IMG/VR virus record: IMGVR_UViG_3300044712_000363
Coordinates: 1-64,000 of that record
DNA: 64,000 bases
Source of the DNA: a virus
Reading direction: 5' to 3' (one strand)
Each line of letters starts with the position of its first letter. Positions within the stretch are counted from its first letter, which is position 1. This document shows, one piece after another, positions 28,563 through 36,064 of the stretch. Under the pieces are notes generated by a model, which was not told the DNA's origin, ran no database searches, and saw only the letters and a list, made by a program, of their open reading frames with translations. A program made the translations under genes and the position numbers.

Positions 28563-29248
28563 ATGGTTATTCCCCTCCCTGCCATTGTACGGCGTAATAC
28601 TCTATGGTCGTGGAGGCATTCGGCATCAGACAAAACACGGTTATAAATTAACATCGAATATACAACCCCAACAAGATTGTACAGTCCGCCAGTGATGCCT
28701 ATAATCCATGTTCCCTTTGCGCCCCAAGTGTTTGTATATGCCAGGTCCCCGCTTTTAGTTGTGTTTTGGAACACATGCGCGGTTCCACCAGAATAACGCA
28801 GACAATGTATATATGGCGTGTTTACCGCCACGGTTAACCCCGTGACGATGTTTGCACTTGATGCGACACCCGCATTTATTGCGCCGGTTGTTGTCGCGGC
28901 AAAGATATAACTGCGTGAATTCGTCCCTCCATTTGCTCCAAATACGGCTTTATTCGATGCTAATGATGTAGCCTTCCAAGCAACGATAATCGTCGCATTC
29001 TCTGTAATTAATACAGGTGTCGTGGTGTAATCATCGCTATCATTAGTAAGTCCGCCATTAGCGAATGAAGGATCATTTGTGTCTACTCCCGCCGTACTGC
29101 CTAACTGGCCATGGTTTCCATTGCCACTCCGGTCAATCAACACTTGCCCTGTCTGGCCCGTCAATATCTGCCATCCAGGATCATACCAAGCGATTAAACC
29201 GTTACTCACCAACCCTTGATAATATAAATGAGGTGACAATATTGGCAT
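28559..29248 (-). CDS. LamG/concanavalin-like virion surface protein
   Basis: 229 residues from the ATG with AGGTGG upstream. The jelly-roll features of phage LamG/Laminin_G_3 domains are present: GLIAWYDPGWQI, then DRSGNGNHGQLGS, IIVAWKATSLASNKAVFGA and the final GVVYSMLIYNRVLSDAE. It could bind carbohydrate on the capsid surface. Lies among head decoration-like genes. Confidence 0.78.
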   Translation of the reverse strand: MPILSPHLYYQGLVSNGLIAWYDPGWQILTGQTGQVLIDRSGNGNHGQLGSTAGVDTNDPSFANGGLTNDSDDYTTTPVLITENATIIVAWKATSLASNKAVFGANGGTNSRSYIFAATTTGAINAGVASSANIVTGLTVAVNTPYIHCLRYSGGTAHVFQNTTKSGDLAYTNTWGAKGTWIIGITGGLYNLVGVVYSMLIYNRVLSDAECLHDHRVLRRTMAGRGITI

Positions 29249-29257
29249 ATCATCCAC

Positions 29258-29641
29258 CTACTTACATATCAGATATAGCGTTCTAGTCGCAGTCTGGTTT
29301 ACGGCGGCAGTCGATGTCCCGCTACGCAATTGGATAAATCGTAACGGAGCAAGAGCCAGAGCAATATCACCATTCAGCGATACGACACGGTTTCCGGTGC
29401 TTACCGTCGCCTGAACCTCTACGCCAGAACCATCATATACGGCAAAAAATGATCCGCTTGACGCACGGGCCGCAGTAAATGAAATATTGGCGGCGTCCCA
29501 GCCTCCGGTAGACATTTCGATTGCGAAGGTGTTGAAGCCCTGAACATCCACCGTTCCTGACAGGCTGGCCCCGCTGGAGATGGTAACGGTTTTGACGGAA
29601 TCAGCTAACAGATGCGGGCCTATTTTAAACATTTGCGACAT
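29258..29641 (-). CDS. putative head decoration protein, 127 aa
   Basis: Beta-rich, serine/alanine/threonine-rich protein (SSGASLSGTVDVQGFNTFAI, FTAARASSGSFFAVYDG). GGAGGTGG precedes the ATG. Composition and position next to the LamG-like gene suggest a virion surface protein. No recognised family. Confidence 0.6.
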   Translation of the reverse strand: MSQMFKIGPHLLADSVKTVTISSGASLSGTVDVQGFNTFAIEMSTGGWDAANISFTAARASSGSFFAVYDGSGVEVQATVSTGNRVVSLNGDIALALAPLRFIQLRSGTSTAAVNQTATRTLYLICK

Positions 29642-29690
29642 TGGTCCACCTCCTGAAGTTAAAAGGCCGCCTCAATAGACGGCCCTCTGT

Positions 29691-30005
29691 TTATGCTGTT
29701 GAGATTATTACCCAGTCCGATGTACTTGCGGCAAACAGTACCTTGCCGGACGCCGTAGATCGAGCGAAAAAACCTATGGATGTCGGCGCTGTGCCCGTGG
29801 ATACATTCGGCAGTTTAAACGATGCCGCACTACTCAATGCTACAGCCCCAGTGAAGTTTGCCGCGCCTCCGGTCAATGTGCCCGTCACGGTAAAACCGGA
29901 ACTTGCGACAATCGTTGCGTTTGCGGTGCTTTTCAGCGTGGCCCCGCTTAAAAATTCAAAAACATTATGGATTATGGTCCCGCGTACCTTGTCGGTTATG
30001 CCCAA
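29691..30005 (-). CDS. putative virion fibre/decoration protein, 104 aa
   Basis: TTG start with GGGGGTGG upstream. The sequence has repetitive short beta segments (SGATLKSTANATIVASSG, FTVTGTLTGGAANFTGAVAL) like head or tail fibre shafts. It follows the small gene after the major capsid gene. Function inferred from position only. Confidence 0.6.
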   Translation of the reverse strand: MGITDKVRGTIIHNVFEFLSGATLKSTANATIVASSGFTVTGTLTGGAANFTGAVALSSAASFKLPNVSTGTAPTSIGFFARSTASGKVLFAASTSDWVIISTA

Positions 30006-30248
30006 TTATGCCACCCCCTGTTTTTTGGATTTGGACTGAGGAGGTTTTTCATTTTCTTCGGTGGCTTTAATGGCCTCCTCAATCAGTCGAAAATCTTCTT
30101 CGGAATTAGGGCGGCGTAGATACCGCCCTTCTTCCAAGCCGCGCACATTGCGGAAAATTGATGTGTCAACCGGTTGTCCCGGACTTAGCCGGCCATCGTT
30201 GCTGACAAACGTTTTTACGACAATTCTATAATCATTAATCGTAGGCAT
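30006..30248 (-). CDS. small capsid-associated protein, 80 aa
   Basis: Starts at an ATG overlapping the capsid-gene stop. A beta-strand opening (NDYRIVVKTFVSNDGRLSPG, a pattern seen in phage proteins that follow the coat gene) is followed by a charged helix and a lysine-rich tail. Possibly a head accessory or connector factor. Confidence 0.65.
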   Translation of the reverse strand: MPTINDYRIVVKTFVSNDGRLSPGQPVDTSIFRNVRGLEEGRYLRRPNSEEDFRLIEEAIKATEENEKPPQSKSKKQGVA

Positions 30249-31228
30249 TAAGTACTCGCCCCCGAGAACAGATAACCGAGGTCAGTGGCAATGACTTTCA
30301 TGTCATAAGCCATTTCTCCCTCGATCCTGTCACATTTGGTCAGGTCATTACGAATCCGGCTAATGGTCACACCATTGGCATTTCTGCCGCCGTATCCAGA
30401 CCATGCGAAGATATAGCCGGCGGTAGGAGCCAGCAGTGAAGGAGTGGGTGCGGTATAGCAAAGCAGAGCATATTTGCCGAGTACTTGACTGAAACTGTTG
30501 GCCGCGCCCTCGACGCCGGTGTTGTAAACTGCATCCATGACGACAAGTTTCTGCAAACCGAATACTTGAGCGACAAGGTCCTGGGTGATGATGCCTTTTT
30601 GGGTGTACTTAATACGTTCCAAAATGTCGGGGTGGTCTTTAAGCACGTCCCATACTTCGCCGCCCATAACAAGGGCATTGGGTTTATAACCGGTATTGGT
30701 TTTGATGGTTCTTGCGCCCGTGGTAACATCTTTTACGGGATCGGATGTGGCGTAATTGGACCATGCAGTGAAATCCGTGCCGCCGGTGTACGTGGTGTCC
30801 CATGTTCCTGAACTCAGGAAGTGGGTAACAAAATCACGTTCGCGGCGAAGCAGCAGCCGCTGCGTGACGAACTCGGTGGCGTCCCGGTCACTGTTGATTC
30901 CTGCGTCCTCATTGGCCCTGACCATGTCTGGAATGTCTTTATGAATACCATATACTGCGCAGGAATAGGTGTCGGTGGAATTCAGCGTAAAGCCGGACCC
31001 TACAGTCTCGCCGGCAGGCGGACGGACATCTGCCTCATCTCTAAACCAGCACCCTTTCGGATAATTGAAGTAGCGGTCAGTCTGTTTCTGCACCGGTACG
31101 ACGGGGAAAATATCTGCAGCCCTATATTCGGACTGATTTTGAATATAGGCAACGGATATATTGGTTAGCGGCGTATTGACATGCACGTCGCTTGCGGTAG
31201 GTTGACTTTTGCGAATCGCAAATTGCAT
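30248..31228 (-). CDS. major capsid protein
   Basis: 326 residues beginning MQFAIRKSQPTASDVHVNTP, then NISVAYIQNQSEYRAADIF, the opening of a lambda GpE-like coat family seen in GTA-tailed phages. Later features are the E-loop region (PPAGETVGSGFTLNSTDTYS), the helix ATEFVTQRLLLRRERDFV and the C-terminal A-domain (EGEMAYDMKVIATDLGYLF). ATG with AAGGAG upstream. It follows the decoration protein gene. No N-terminal delta domain is apparent, in line with a separate scaffold gene. Confidence 0.91.
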   Translation of the reverse strand: MQFAIRKSQPTASDVHVNTPLTNISVAYIQNQSEYRAADIFPVVPVQKQTDRYFNYPKGCWFRDEADVRPPAGETVGSGFTLNSTDTYSCAVYGIHKDIPDMVRANEDAGINSDRDATEFVTQRLLLRRERDFVTHFLSSGTWDTTYTGGTDFTAWSNYATSDPVKDVTTGARTIKTNTGYKPNALVMGGEVWDVLKDHPDILERIKYTQKGIITQDLVAQVFGLQKLVVMDAVYNTGVEGAANSFSQVLGKYALLCYTAPTPSLLAPTAGYIFAWSGYGGRNANGVTISRIRNDLTKCDRIEGEMAYDMKVIATDLGYLFSGAST

Positions 31229-31252
31229 TTATATCAACTCCTTATTGTTTAT

Positions 31253-31663
31253 TTAAGCGGTGGCCCGGTAGTAAAGCGGGGTTGCACAGTTGATGAATGC
31301 TGTGCCGATTTCGGTACTAGCCCCGCCTTGGATGACTTGGCCGAAGCCGTATTCTCCAGAATCGCTTGATGCGAGTACCGGGTCCCATTGAACAATGGTT
31401 CCGAGGCTGGAATTACCAATTAACTGGCCATAGGTCAGTGTCTCGCCGAATTTAACCTTGGTAATACCGAACACGCAAACTGCGGCAGCATCTCCAGCAG
31501 CAGACGGCTTATTCTGCAGAATCCCAAACGGGGTTGCAGTGGTGGACGAAGCCAGACTCACTGTGTTTTCGGTGGACAGGTAGACTACACAATACTGGGA
31601 CGTGGACAAGTCAGCAGCGGCACTTATGCCGGGTGCGATGATTTGGAAACCTTCATATGCCAT
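31253..31663 (-). CDS. DUF2190-type capsid decoration protein
   Basis: 136 residues from ATG (MAYEGFQIIAPGISAAADLS). The DUF2190 pattern of an SH3-like head fibre protein is visible: LSTSQYCVVYLSTENTVSLA, then PFGILQNKPSAAGDAAAVCV and FGITKVKFGE. GGAGGTG upstream. Directly precedes the coat gene and follows a terminator. Confidence 0.74.
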   Translation of the reverse strand: MAYEGFQIIAPGISAAADLSTSQYCVVYLSTENTVSLASSTTATPFGILQNKPSAAGDAAAVCVFGITKVKFGETLTYGQLIGNSSLGTIVQWDPVLASSDSGEYGFGQVIQGGASTEIGTAFINCATPLYYRATA

Positions 31664-31687
31664 GTATGACACCTCCATTTTTGCATT

Positions 31688-31708
31688 AAAAAAACGCTCA
31701 TCTGAGCG
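31688..31708 (-). terminator. intrinsic terminator after the scaffold gene
   Basis: CGCTC-AGAT-GAGCG followed by TTTTTTT on the minus strand, between the scaffold and decoration genes. Confidence 0.87.
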
Positions 31709-31724
31709 CCGTGTTAGGGGCTAT

Positions 31725-32849
31725 TTAATTGGATCGTTTTTGCCGGTTGTACTCGTCGTATAGTCCGGGATTTTGTTCCAGTGCCTTGTTATAGGCGACT
31801 TCATAACTTACTTTGTCTTTTTCCTGGATACCTTTTGCGAGTTTCTCCAGTTGGGCCTCGGCGTCATTTTCGGGTAATTGCCCGCCGCCGAGTTCTTTCA
31901 TGAGAATAAGTTTGTTTTCGGCATGTACGCCTTTGTTAGTGTCGAGCATTTTGATCAGTTCGGCGTATTGGTCGGGGGCCTTTTGATTAAGGTCCTTCAA
32001 CAGTTTACCAAATGCCGCGACTTCCACGCCAGGGAGGTCCTTGTACTGCTTGGCGACTTCTTCAAATTCTTTGGTAATGCGCTGGTCTTTTTCGACCTCC
32101 AGTGCTTTGGCCAAAGTTTCATTGGTTTTGGCCATATCCTCCAGTTTCTTCTGGATGGCTTCCATGTCCGGGGCGGATTTCTTGACATCCTCCACGGCTT
32201 TAGTGACAGCCTCTTTGACTTGTTTTTCCATGTCGGCTTTTAGCGCCGCTTGCTGATCCTCTGTAAGGGATTTCATGAATTCATCATAGGTCACAGTATC
32301 ATCTCCTTTTTTAACTTTGGGTTTACAGCCTTCTTTTATAGGTTCTTGCATGCCCTCTTCCATGCCCATTAGTTCTTTGAGGGCTTGCATAGCGGCTTCG
32401 ATTTTTTGGCGGTTGGCGGCGGAAATCTTTTTGCCAGCTTTGGACACATCCTCGGATATTGCTTCCAGTGCGGTAAGTGCGCCTTCGGCTTTCATCGTGT
32501 CGACCATCATTGGGATGATGGGTTTTGCCATACTTATAAACTGCATACAAGTCTGCATAAGTAGAGTTCCTTGGTCGGCTTCCTCATCGGCAAGGATAGA
32601 TTGCACACTGTCCTGGAACCTACTGCATAATTGCCACCAGTCGACCCTAGCCTCTTCTGCTTGGACAACTTGGTCGAGCGTCATGGCTTTGGTAAAAGCG
32701 TTCTTGACGCCTTCAACAACTCTTTGGAAAAACGGTTTTTTCACATCATCACCGTCCTGTTTGAAAAGGACTATCTTGGCTAGGGGATTTTTCCCTCGCT
32801 GGCAAATTGTCCCTTCCGTAATCTCCATTTCGGTCAATTTTGTTGTCAA
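31725..32849 (-). CDS. scaffold-like protein
   Basis: 374 residues, TTG start with AGGAGGTG upstream. Mostly alpha-helical and strongly charged, with long coiled coils in residues 190-300 (KADMEKQVKEAVTKAVEDVK, EKDQRITKEFEEVAKQYKDL) and a C-terminal helix EKLAKGIQEKDKVSYEVAYN. The KPFFQRVVEGVKNAF helix near residue 38 may bind membrane or capsid. Located between protease and coat genes, as scaffolds are. It may be cleaved by the upstream XkdF-type protease. Confidence 0.76.
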   Translation of the reverse strand: MTTKLTEMEITEGTICQRGKNPLAKIVLFKQDGDDVKKPFFQRVVEGVKNAFTKAMTLDQVVQAEEARVDWWQLCSRFQDSVQSILADEEADQGTLLMQTCMQFISMAKPIIPMMVDTMKAEGALTALEAISEDVSKAGKKISAANRQKIEAAMQALKELMGMEEGMQEPIKEGCKPKVKKGDDTVTYDEFMKSLTEDQQAALKADMEKQVKEAVTKAVEDVKKSAPDMEAIQKKLEDMAKTNETLAKALEVEKDQRITKEFEEVAKQYKDLPGVEVAAFGKLLKDLNQKAPDQYAELIKMLDTNKGVHAENKLILMKELGGGQLPENDAEAQLEKLAKGIQEKDKVSYEVAYNKALEQNPGLYDEYNRQKRSN

Positions 32850-32867
32850 CTGTTCTCACCTCCTTAT

Positions 32868-33476
32868 TTACTCTTCAATTATTTCACGGCGACCCTTGCC
32901 GCCAATGGAGAACGAGTTATAATGGCCCCCTTTAACGAGATCCCATGCATCAGATTTTGTTATGTGATAGCCTACCCACCAGCCACAGCAAGGTAATATC
33001 CCTTCCGGTATCCCCAAAGCGGCGATTTTCTCCTTAGTAAAAACCATGGATTCCACGAGATCGCCAATTAATTCTTCGTGGTTTTCCCCAGCTTTTCGGA
33101 ATTTGAGAACGTGATTATATGCGGCCCTTTCGAGTTCATTTGGTTCAATTATGTCATTGTCAGCATCCACCACAACGTTGCCCTGTGCATCCGTTGCTAT
33201 GCTCAACCATCCAAACACCATCTGCATGTCCTGGTCAACCTTCGATATTTCAAACTCCCGCCGCCATTCCTCACTCTTCTTGGCCCAGTTCCCTTCCGTG
33301 TCCTGATGATACCCGGCGTTTTCTAATGCTCCATATGCCTGGGCAAAGGCCGTGGAATCGGTTTCGCCTTCCTGGGCTATGACATCGTTGAATACCTCGC
33401 GGAATATACTCTGCGCTGCCGTGGGCATTGCTTCGCGCACTCGCGGGGGAAGGTCACTATTCGTTTTATAGGGCAA
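32868..33476 (-). CDS. ChaB-XkdF prohead protease
   Basis: 202 residues from a TTG start eight bases after AGGAGG. This gives the exact ChaB opening (PYKTNSDLPPRVREAMPTAA, then QSIFREVFNDV), supporting the start. The XkdF domain follows from about residue 80 (QMVFGWLSIATDAQGNVVVD, ELERAAYNHVLKFRKAGE, and VGYHITKSDAWDLVKGGHYN). ChaB-XkdF fusions act as prohead maturation proteases. The catalytic residues are probably His (in NHEEL or YHIT) and Ser (in FSIGG). A terminator lies upstream. Confidence 0.87.
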   Translation of the reverse strand: MPYKTNSDLPPRVREAMPTAAQSIFREVFNDVIAQEGETDSTAFAQAYGALENAGYHQDTEGNWAKKSEEWRREFEISKVDQDMQMVFGWLSIATDAQGNVVVDADNDIIEPNELERAAYNHVLKFRKAGENHEELIGDLVESMVFTKEKIAALGIPEGILPCCGWWVGYHITKSDAWDLVKGGHYNSFSIGGKGRREIIEE

Positions 33477-33502
33477 ATTGATCACCTCCTAAAATAGAAA
33501 AA

Positions 33503-33532
33503 GACCCGCCTACCGATTAAGGTAGACGGGTT
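33503..33532 (-). terminator. intrinsic terminator upstream of the protease gene
   Basis: ACCCGTCTACC-TTAATC-GGTAGGCGGGT, an 11-bp stem with one GT pair, followed by CTTTTTC on the minus strand. It would stop transcripts entering from the sugar-pathway genes. Confidence 0.8.
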
Positions 33533-33575
33533 TCTGGAACCTCAAAAAATATTTACTTTTGTTTGATTATTTTGC

Positions 33576-33604
33576 TTGCAATACATTCTATAGTATGCTA
33601 TAAT
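33576..33604 (+). promoter_or_regulatory. promoter of the plus-strand three-gene moron
   Basis: TTGCAA and TATAAT (perfect -10) with a 17-bp spacer. The hexamer and spacer contain TATAG-TATG-CTATA dyad symmetry over the -10, a possible operator. Confidence 0.86.
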
Positions 33605-33635
33605 AAAGACAAGATAAAGAACGGGAGTGATTGAA

Positions 33636-33842
33636 ATGAAAAGAATGAGCAAAGAAGAGTTTAAAAACCTTCCCCAATTACTACAAGAAGAAATTAAAGC
33701 TACTTTTCGTAAAACGACTGCCGATCACTATAACATCGAGCATAAGTGGGGTTGCTGGGGTTCTTGCGAAGATGACGAAATTGATGACTTGTACGACCAT
33801 GAATATGTTGGTACTGTATTTAAAGAGGACATAAATGACTAG
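33636..33842 (+). CDS. moron gene 1, small acidic protein
   Basis: 68 residues from the ATG eight bases after GGGAG. An N-terminal amphipathic helix (SKEEFKNLPQLLQEEIKATF) is followed by a WGCWGSCEDDEIDDLYDH acidic region with two cysteines. First gene of a plus-strand operon that opposes the surrounding late genes. No family recognised; a host-directed or regulatory role is possible. Confidence 0.8.
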   Translation: MKRMSKEEFKNLPQLLQEEIKATFRKTTADHYNIEHKWGCWGSCEDDEIDDLYDHEYVGTVFKEDIND

Positions 33843-34002
33843 AGGCGGCGCAAGACCAGGGGCCGGACGCAAACCCGGCTCCCTCAAAAAAACACCATTT
33901 ACAGACCGAACGGAGCAATTAGGCAAGCGGATCACAAAAGAGGAAAAGGCCGCTTTAGAGGCACATTTAAAGAGGATGAGAGGAGCGAAGAAAAATGTTT
34001 AA
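33835..34002 (+). CDS. moron gene 2, small basic protein with RPGAGRK motif
   Basis: 55 residues; ATG overlaps the end of gene 1 (8 bases). TRGGARPGAGRKPGSLKKTP is a short basic motif common at the N-terminus of small phage DNA-binding proteins and terminase-associated factors, followed by one helix (EEKAALEAHLKRMRG). It probably binds nucleic acid. It overlaps gene 3 by eight bases. Confidence 0.76.
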   Translation: MTRGGARPGAGRKPGSLKKTPFTDRTEQLGKRITKEEKAALEAHLKRMRGAKKNV

Positions 34003-34303
34003 AATCCAAGCCTACACAACGGCAGGTAATTACCCAAACGAAAGAAAGCTTGATGACGATTACGCATTACATGCCAACGTCGAAAGCGCGAAAGAGTTTG
34101 ACGAATTTATCCAAAAAAATCTACATCCTGAAGTGTACCAAGTATTGAAAGTTCCCGATGAAAAATCAATTTGCGGGTACAGTTGGAAAAGTGGATTTTT
34201 GACATGTAGACTAGAATTAGACTGTTATAATTGCAATCATCGGCCAGGATGTGAAGCAAACGACGGCATGTGTTATCACGAAATCGAGGAAGCCTCCCAC
34301 TAA
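33995..34303 (+). CDS. moron gene 3, cysteine-rich small protein
   Basis: 102 residues, ATG after GAGAGGAGCGAAG. Alpha/beta N-terminal part and a C-terminal cysteine cluster (C of SGFLTCRLELDCYNCNHRPG, then CEANDGMCYH), probably a zinc site. It ends ten bases before, and partly within, a strong terminator. Unknown family. Confidence 0.8.
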   Translation: MFKIQAYTTAGNYPNERKLDDDYALHANVESAKEFDEFIQKNLHPEVYQVLKVPDEKSICGYSWKSGFLTCRLELDCYNCNHRPGCEANDGMCYHEIEEASH

Positions 34304-34318
34304 GGGAGGTTTTTCTTT
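34293..34318 (+). terminator. terminator of the plus-strand moron operon
   Basis: CCTCCC-ACTAA-GGGAGG followed by TTTTTCTTT on the plus strand. Confidence 0.92.
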
Positions 34319-34331
34319 ACCCCTCTACAAA

Positions 34332-34351
34332 GCCCCGGCAATCGCCGGGGC
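34332..34351 (-). terminator. GC-rich hairpin at the end of the sugar operon
   Basis: A perfect 8-bp stem GCCCCGGC with a 4-nt loop. On the minus strand it is followed only by TTTGTAG, so it is either a weak terminator or a 3-prime stabilising hairpin. The plus-strand sequence after it (AAAGGAGG twice) opens no useful ORF. Confidence 0.45.
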
Positions 34352-34409
34352 CAGCAAAGGGAAAGGAGGAAAGGAGGTATTGAGTCAGCAGTTTCCTGCT
34401 AATTAGCGT

Positions 34410-34628
34410 TTAGAAATCAGTTATAACTTTTAGAAACTTACCTTCCATTGTAAACTTAAAGGTAGTCCATTCTTCGCTTGCTTCTTCTGATTTTTCGCCT
34501 CGGATAAAATATAATTCTAATGTGCGTTCAAAGTCTAAATGCGCTAAGTTATTTACAATTTCATAGCTTATCCCTAATTCGTCGAATAAGTCTCTGACTT
34601 TTTTTAAATCAGATTTAAAATCAAGCAC
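34410..34628 (-). CDS. small hypothetical protein at the end of the sugar operon
   Basis: 72 residues, GTG start with GGAGG upstream, overlapping the end of the radical SAM gene by eight bases. Acidic alpha/beta protein (FDELGISYEIVNNLAHLDFE). It is the last gene of the accessory cassette. Family unknown; the pattern of a small ORF next to each enzyme recurs throughout this cassette. Confidence 0.7.
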   Translation of the reverse strand: MLDFKSDLKKVRDLFDELGISYEIVNNLAHLDFERTLELYFIRGEKSEEASEEWTTFKFTMEGKFLKVITDF

Positions 34629-36060
34629 GGCTCTTGGCCTCCTCTAACGCTTTACGCGCAAAATCTAAATGTGGGTACATGTCCACTACAGCCCCAAACA
34701 ACCTGCAAGCCTTGGCCGGACAATTTTCCGTGTTCCAATTATGCAAGAAATTGGTTTCAATGTTTGCCCTTTCCTTTGCTTCAGTCAAGTATTCATGGGT
34801 AAACGCTTGGTTCTTCAGCATGGGACTATAAAAAGAGCGTAGCGGATCGAAATCGTTCGGATCAAGCCACCCTCTGTCTATACATGTTTGGTATATCTCG
34901 GTTCCCGGTAACGGGCTGAATACGAAGAAATGGCTCCAATCCAGTTCCAGGGACTTTGCAAACTCAATAGTATTTTCTATGTCAACCTTTCCTTCGCCGG
35001 GAAATCCCAAAATAAAAAAGCCCCGGACATCCATGCCGAGACTTCTTATTTTGTCCACCATCGGCTTTACCTTCGCCAGATTGATCGGTTTTTTCATGAT
35101 CTTAGTACAAATGTCCTGGTTCCCGTTTTCGATGGCAAGGGAGACAGAATAACAGCCGGATGCGGCCATTTTTTCAAGGAGTTCGTCGTCGAGGCAAGAG
35201 ACAGCCATGCCGCTGGGGACGGTCCAGGTTAAACCGTAGTTTCGTTCAATCAGTCCGTCGAAGATTTGTATGGCCCGCGCTCTGTCGCCGGTGAGATTGT
35301 CGTCCTCGAAGTGGATCTCGCGTATGCCGTATTGGTTGACGAGAAAGTCTATTTCGGATAGGACGGACACGGCGGAACGGTATCGCGGCTTTTTGCCCCA
35401 GTGATTGGCAATACTGCAGAAGGAACACGCGAATTTGCATCCTCGGGAAGTGATCATGGTCATAAAGGGTTTTTGCTTGTACCCTGCATGGCCGACGGCA
35501 AGGTCAAAGTATTTTTGCATGGGGAGAAGATGATAGGCAGGGAAAGGAATGGTGTCGAGGTTTTCAATGGGTCGCGGTCTTGAAAATCCGTGGTTTATGA
35601 TGTCTAATATTGCTTGTTCCCCGTCGCCGCGAATGACGTAATCTACCGAATAGCCACGAAACTTCAATATTTTTTCTTTGTTGGTTCCTGCCCATGCTCC
35701 GCCGATAACTGTGCTAATATTTCTATTAACTTCTTTTGCTAGGCCGCAAACATATACGGCATCTCGTTCCATAGCCGAGAAAAGGCATGATACCCCAACA
35801 CAATCAGGATTATATTCCCGGATTCTTTTTATTATTTCGTGGTCCGAAAGGCCATAGCGAATTGTATAACCTTTTTTTTGAGTTATTCCCTGCAAATCCC
35901 CCTCAATCAAAGCATCGAGAATCCTTACCTCATGCCCTGCTTTTTCGAGTGCTGCGGCGACGTAGGCAAGTCCAAGGGGAATGAATGGGGAAACTCGGAC
36001 GATAGATGCGTCAAAACCCACCGGCCTTGTGACCGGCGGGGATATAAGTAACACTTTCAC
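34621..36060 (-). CDS. B12-binding radical SAM enzyme
   Basis: 479 residues, GTG start after GGAGG. N-terminal cobalamin-binding-like Rossmann domain (MKVLLISPPVTRP; PLGLAYVAAALEKAGHEVRI; TVIGGAWAG), then the radical SAM domain with the [4Fe-4S] motif C208-x3-C212-x2-C215 (SRGCKFACSFCSI). Later parts are IHFEDDNLTG, GFFILGFPGE and SPLPGTEIYQ, all usual for this class. Such enzymes (class B) often methylate sp3 carbons, including sugars and antibiotics. Placement at the end of a sugar pathway suggests it modifies the nonulosonate or its carrier; the substrate is unknown. A classical DxHxxG cobalamin motif is not evident. Confidence 0.9.
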   Translation of the reverse strand: MKVLLISPPVTRPVGFDASIVRVSPFIPLGLAYVAAALEKAGHEVRILDALIEGDLQGITQKKGYTIRYGLSDHEIIKRIREYNPDCVGVSCLFSAMERDAVYVCGLAKEVNRNISTVIGGAWAGTNKEKILKFRGYSVDYVIRGDGEQAILDIINHGFSRPRPIENLDTIPFPAYHLLPMQKYFDLAVGHAGYKQKPFMTMITSRGCKFACSFCSIANHWGKKPRYRSAVSVLSEIDFLVNQYGIREIHFEDDNLTGDRARAIQIFDGLIERNYGLTWTVPSGMAVSCLDDELLEKMAASGCYSVSLAIENGNQDICTKIMKKPINLAKVKPMVDKIRSLGMDVRGFFILGFPGEGKVDIENTIEFAKSLELDWSHFFVFSPLPGTEIYQTCIDRGWLDPNDFDPLRSFYSPMLKNQAFTHEYLTEAKERANIETNFLHNWNTENCPAKACRLFGAVVDMYPHLDFARKALEEAKSRA

Positions 36061-36064
36061 GGAG

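Noticed and set aside
33636-34303. Toxin-antitoxin system for the plus-strand operon
   Set aside because: Three genes with no toxin fold or antitoxin DNA-binding motif beyond one basic motif; no evidence.
34362-34410. Plus-strand tandem AAAGGAGG sequences suggesting a gene start
   Set aside because: Only an eight-codon frame follows before a stop; probably incidental or a decayed start.
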